Assembly (NCBI GenBank): GCA_022885665.1 | Contig: JAGQDJ010000194.1 | Location: 1 to 64,000 of the forward strand | Origin: Triops longicaudatus | Taxonomy: Eukaryota; Arthropoda; Branchiopoda; Notostraca; Triopsidae | Length of the DNA: 64,000 bases | Reading direction: 5' to 3' | Shown: one piece after another, positions 63,603 through 64,000 of the stretch | How the letters are laid out: each line of letters opens with the position of its first letter | How positions within the stretch are numbered: the first letter of the stretch is position 1 | Made by a program: the position numbers and the translations under genes | The notes under the pieces: model-generated | Told to the model about the DNA's origin: nothing | Database searches by the model: none | What the model saw: only the letters and a program-made list of their open reading frames with translations

Positions 63603-64000
63603 GTAATGCATCAGTTTGATTATTTTACAGTTTAACTTGTGTAGATTTATTTCTATTGTTAAAAAAAATGAGAGTTGAAAAAAAAAAGTTTCCAGAAACA
63701 TAATATACATTGCGTCTAAGGTCATAAGAAAGGGGTATATAAAGCAGGTAAAAGCCCTATCTTTCGTACCCTTTTTTGTAGTCTTCGCTCAGGATGACAC
63801 TATATTTAAGCTTTTTAGGATGTATTATCTGACAGAATACCGTTCTTTAATGCTTCTTCTAGTTCCAGCTTTATTACTGTTCTCTGTAACAAACGTTTTA
63901 CACCGGTTTACACGGTTTTACACCATTTACACCGGTTTTACACATGCAGTGTACAGAAGTCCATAATAAAGTGGTACGCTCTACTCTGCTAACGTCTATA
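63603..64000. other. LRCH intron 13, incomplete
   Basis: Follows the donor GCT GTG|gtaatg. No sequence matching the second half of the LRCH CH domain was found before the edge, so the next exon is outside the window. Confidence 0.6.
63893..63946. repeat. Short minisatellite of TTTTACACCGG-like units
   Basis: Three to four imperfect units (gttttacaccgg, tttacacggttttacacc, atttacaccggttttacac) near the right edge, in the LRCH intron after exon 13. Confidence 0.65.

Noticed and set aside
1..64000. CRISPR arrays, bacterial operons, rRNA, intact tRNA or snRNA genes, viral genes
   Set aside because: None seen by eye; the intron-rich gene structures show eukaryotic nuclear DNA, and no regularly spaced direct repeats or conserved RNA motifs were found.

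Overview
The window looks like arthropod nuclear DNA. It is AT-rich, its genes have many spliced exons with GT-AG introns, and it carries a seven-pass gustatory receptor, an invertebrate CNGL-type cyclic-nucleotide-gated channel and a NinaB/BCO-type carotenoid oxygenase. The species cannot be named from sequence alone. Most true exons are short, so the gene models were built by hand from splice sites, reading-frame phase and recognisable family motifs. In each of the seven models every exon junction keeps phase.

Layout from left to right. (1) 95-1588, minus: signal peptide and first two Ig domains of a PDGF/VEGF-receptor-like receptor, running off the left edge. (2) 3503-4044, minus: a small secreted collagen-like, cysteine-rich protein of unknown role. 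A single-N assembly join with a 44-bp duplicated flank lies inside it. (3) 4780-10683, minus: a complete 530-residue carotenoid cleavage oxygenase with all four iron-binding histidines. Its 3.1-kb first intron contains (4) a complete 403-residue gustatory receptor on the plus strand, 8019-10219. Two introns of that receptor in turn hold MITE-like elements. (5) 10894-11745, minus: a 209-residue FADD-like adaptor (death-effector plus death domain) ending only 210 bp before the oxygenase start codon on the same strand. (6) 15086-39098, minus: a 975-residue CNGL-type channel in ten exons with a 10.4-kb first intron. (7) 55532-63602, plus: an LRCH protein (leucine-rich repeats plus calponin-homology domain), 661 residues to the window edge, where the CH domain is cut.

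Between genes (about 11.7-15.1 kb and 39.1-55.5 kb) no convincing coding exons were seen. These stretches and the large introns hold short transposon-derived repeats: a TA-flanked MITE with perfect 28-bp inverted ends, a second MITE family (about 0.2 kb, five full or partial copies), a pogo/Tigger-like non-autonomous element, a two-copy dispersed repeat around the CNG first exon, hairpins and minisatellites. Two short words are strikingly over-represented. AACAATGAA occurs about 23 times counting both strands, often as half of a palindrome. CTAGATGGCG occurs at least four times.

The genes do not form an operon-like pathway. Three are sensory or visual in flavour (oxygenase that can supply retinal, CNG channel, gustatory receptor), but linkage by chance is the simplest reading. 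The nested receptor, the tight FADD-oxygenase spacing and the repeated short motifs are the main things to follow up.
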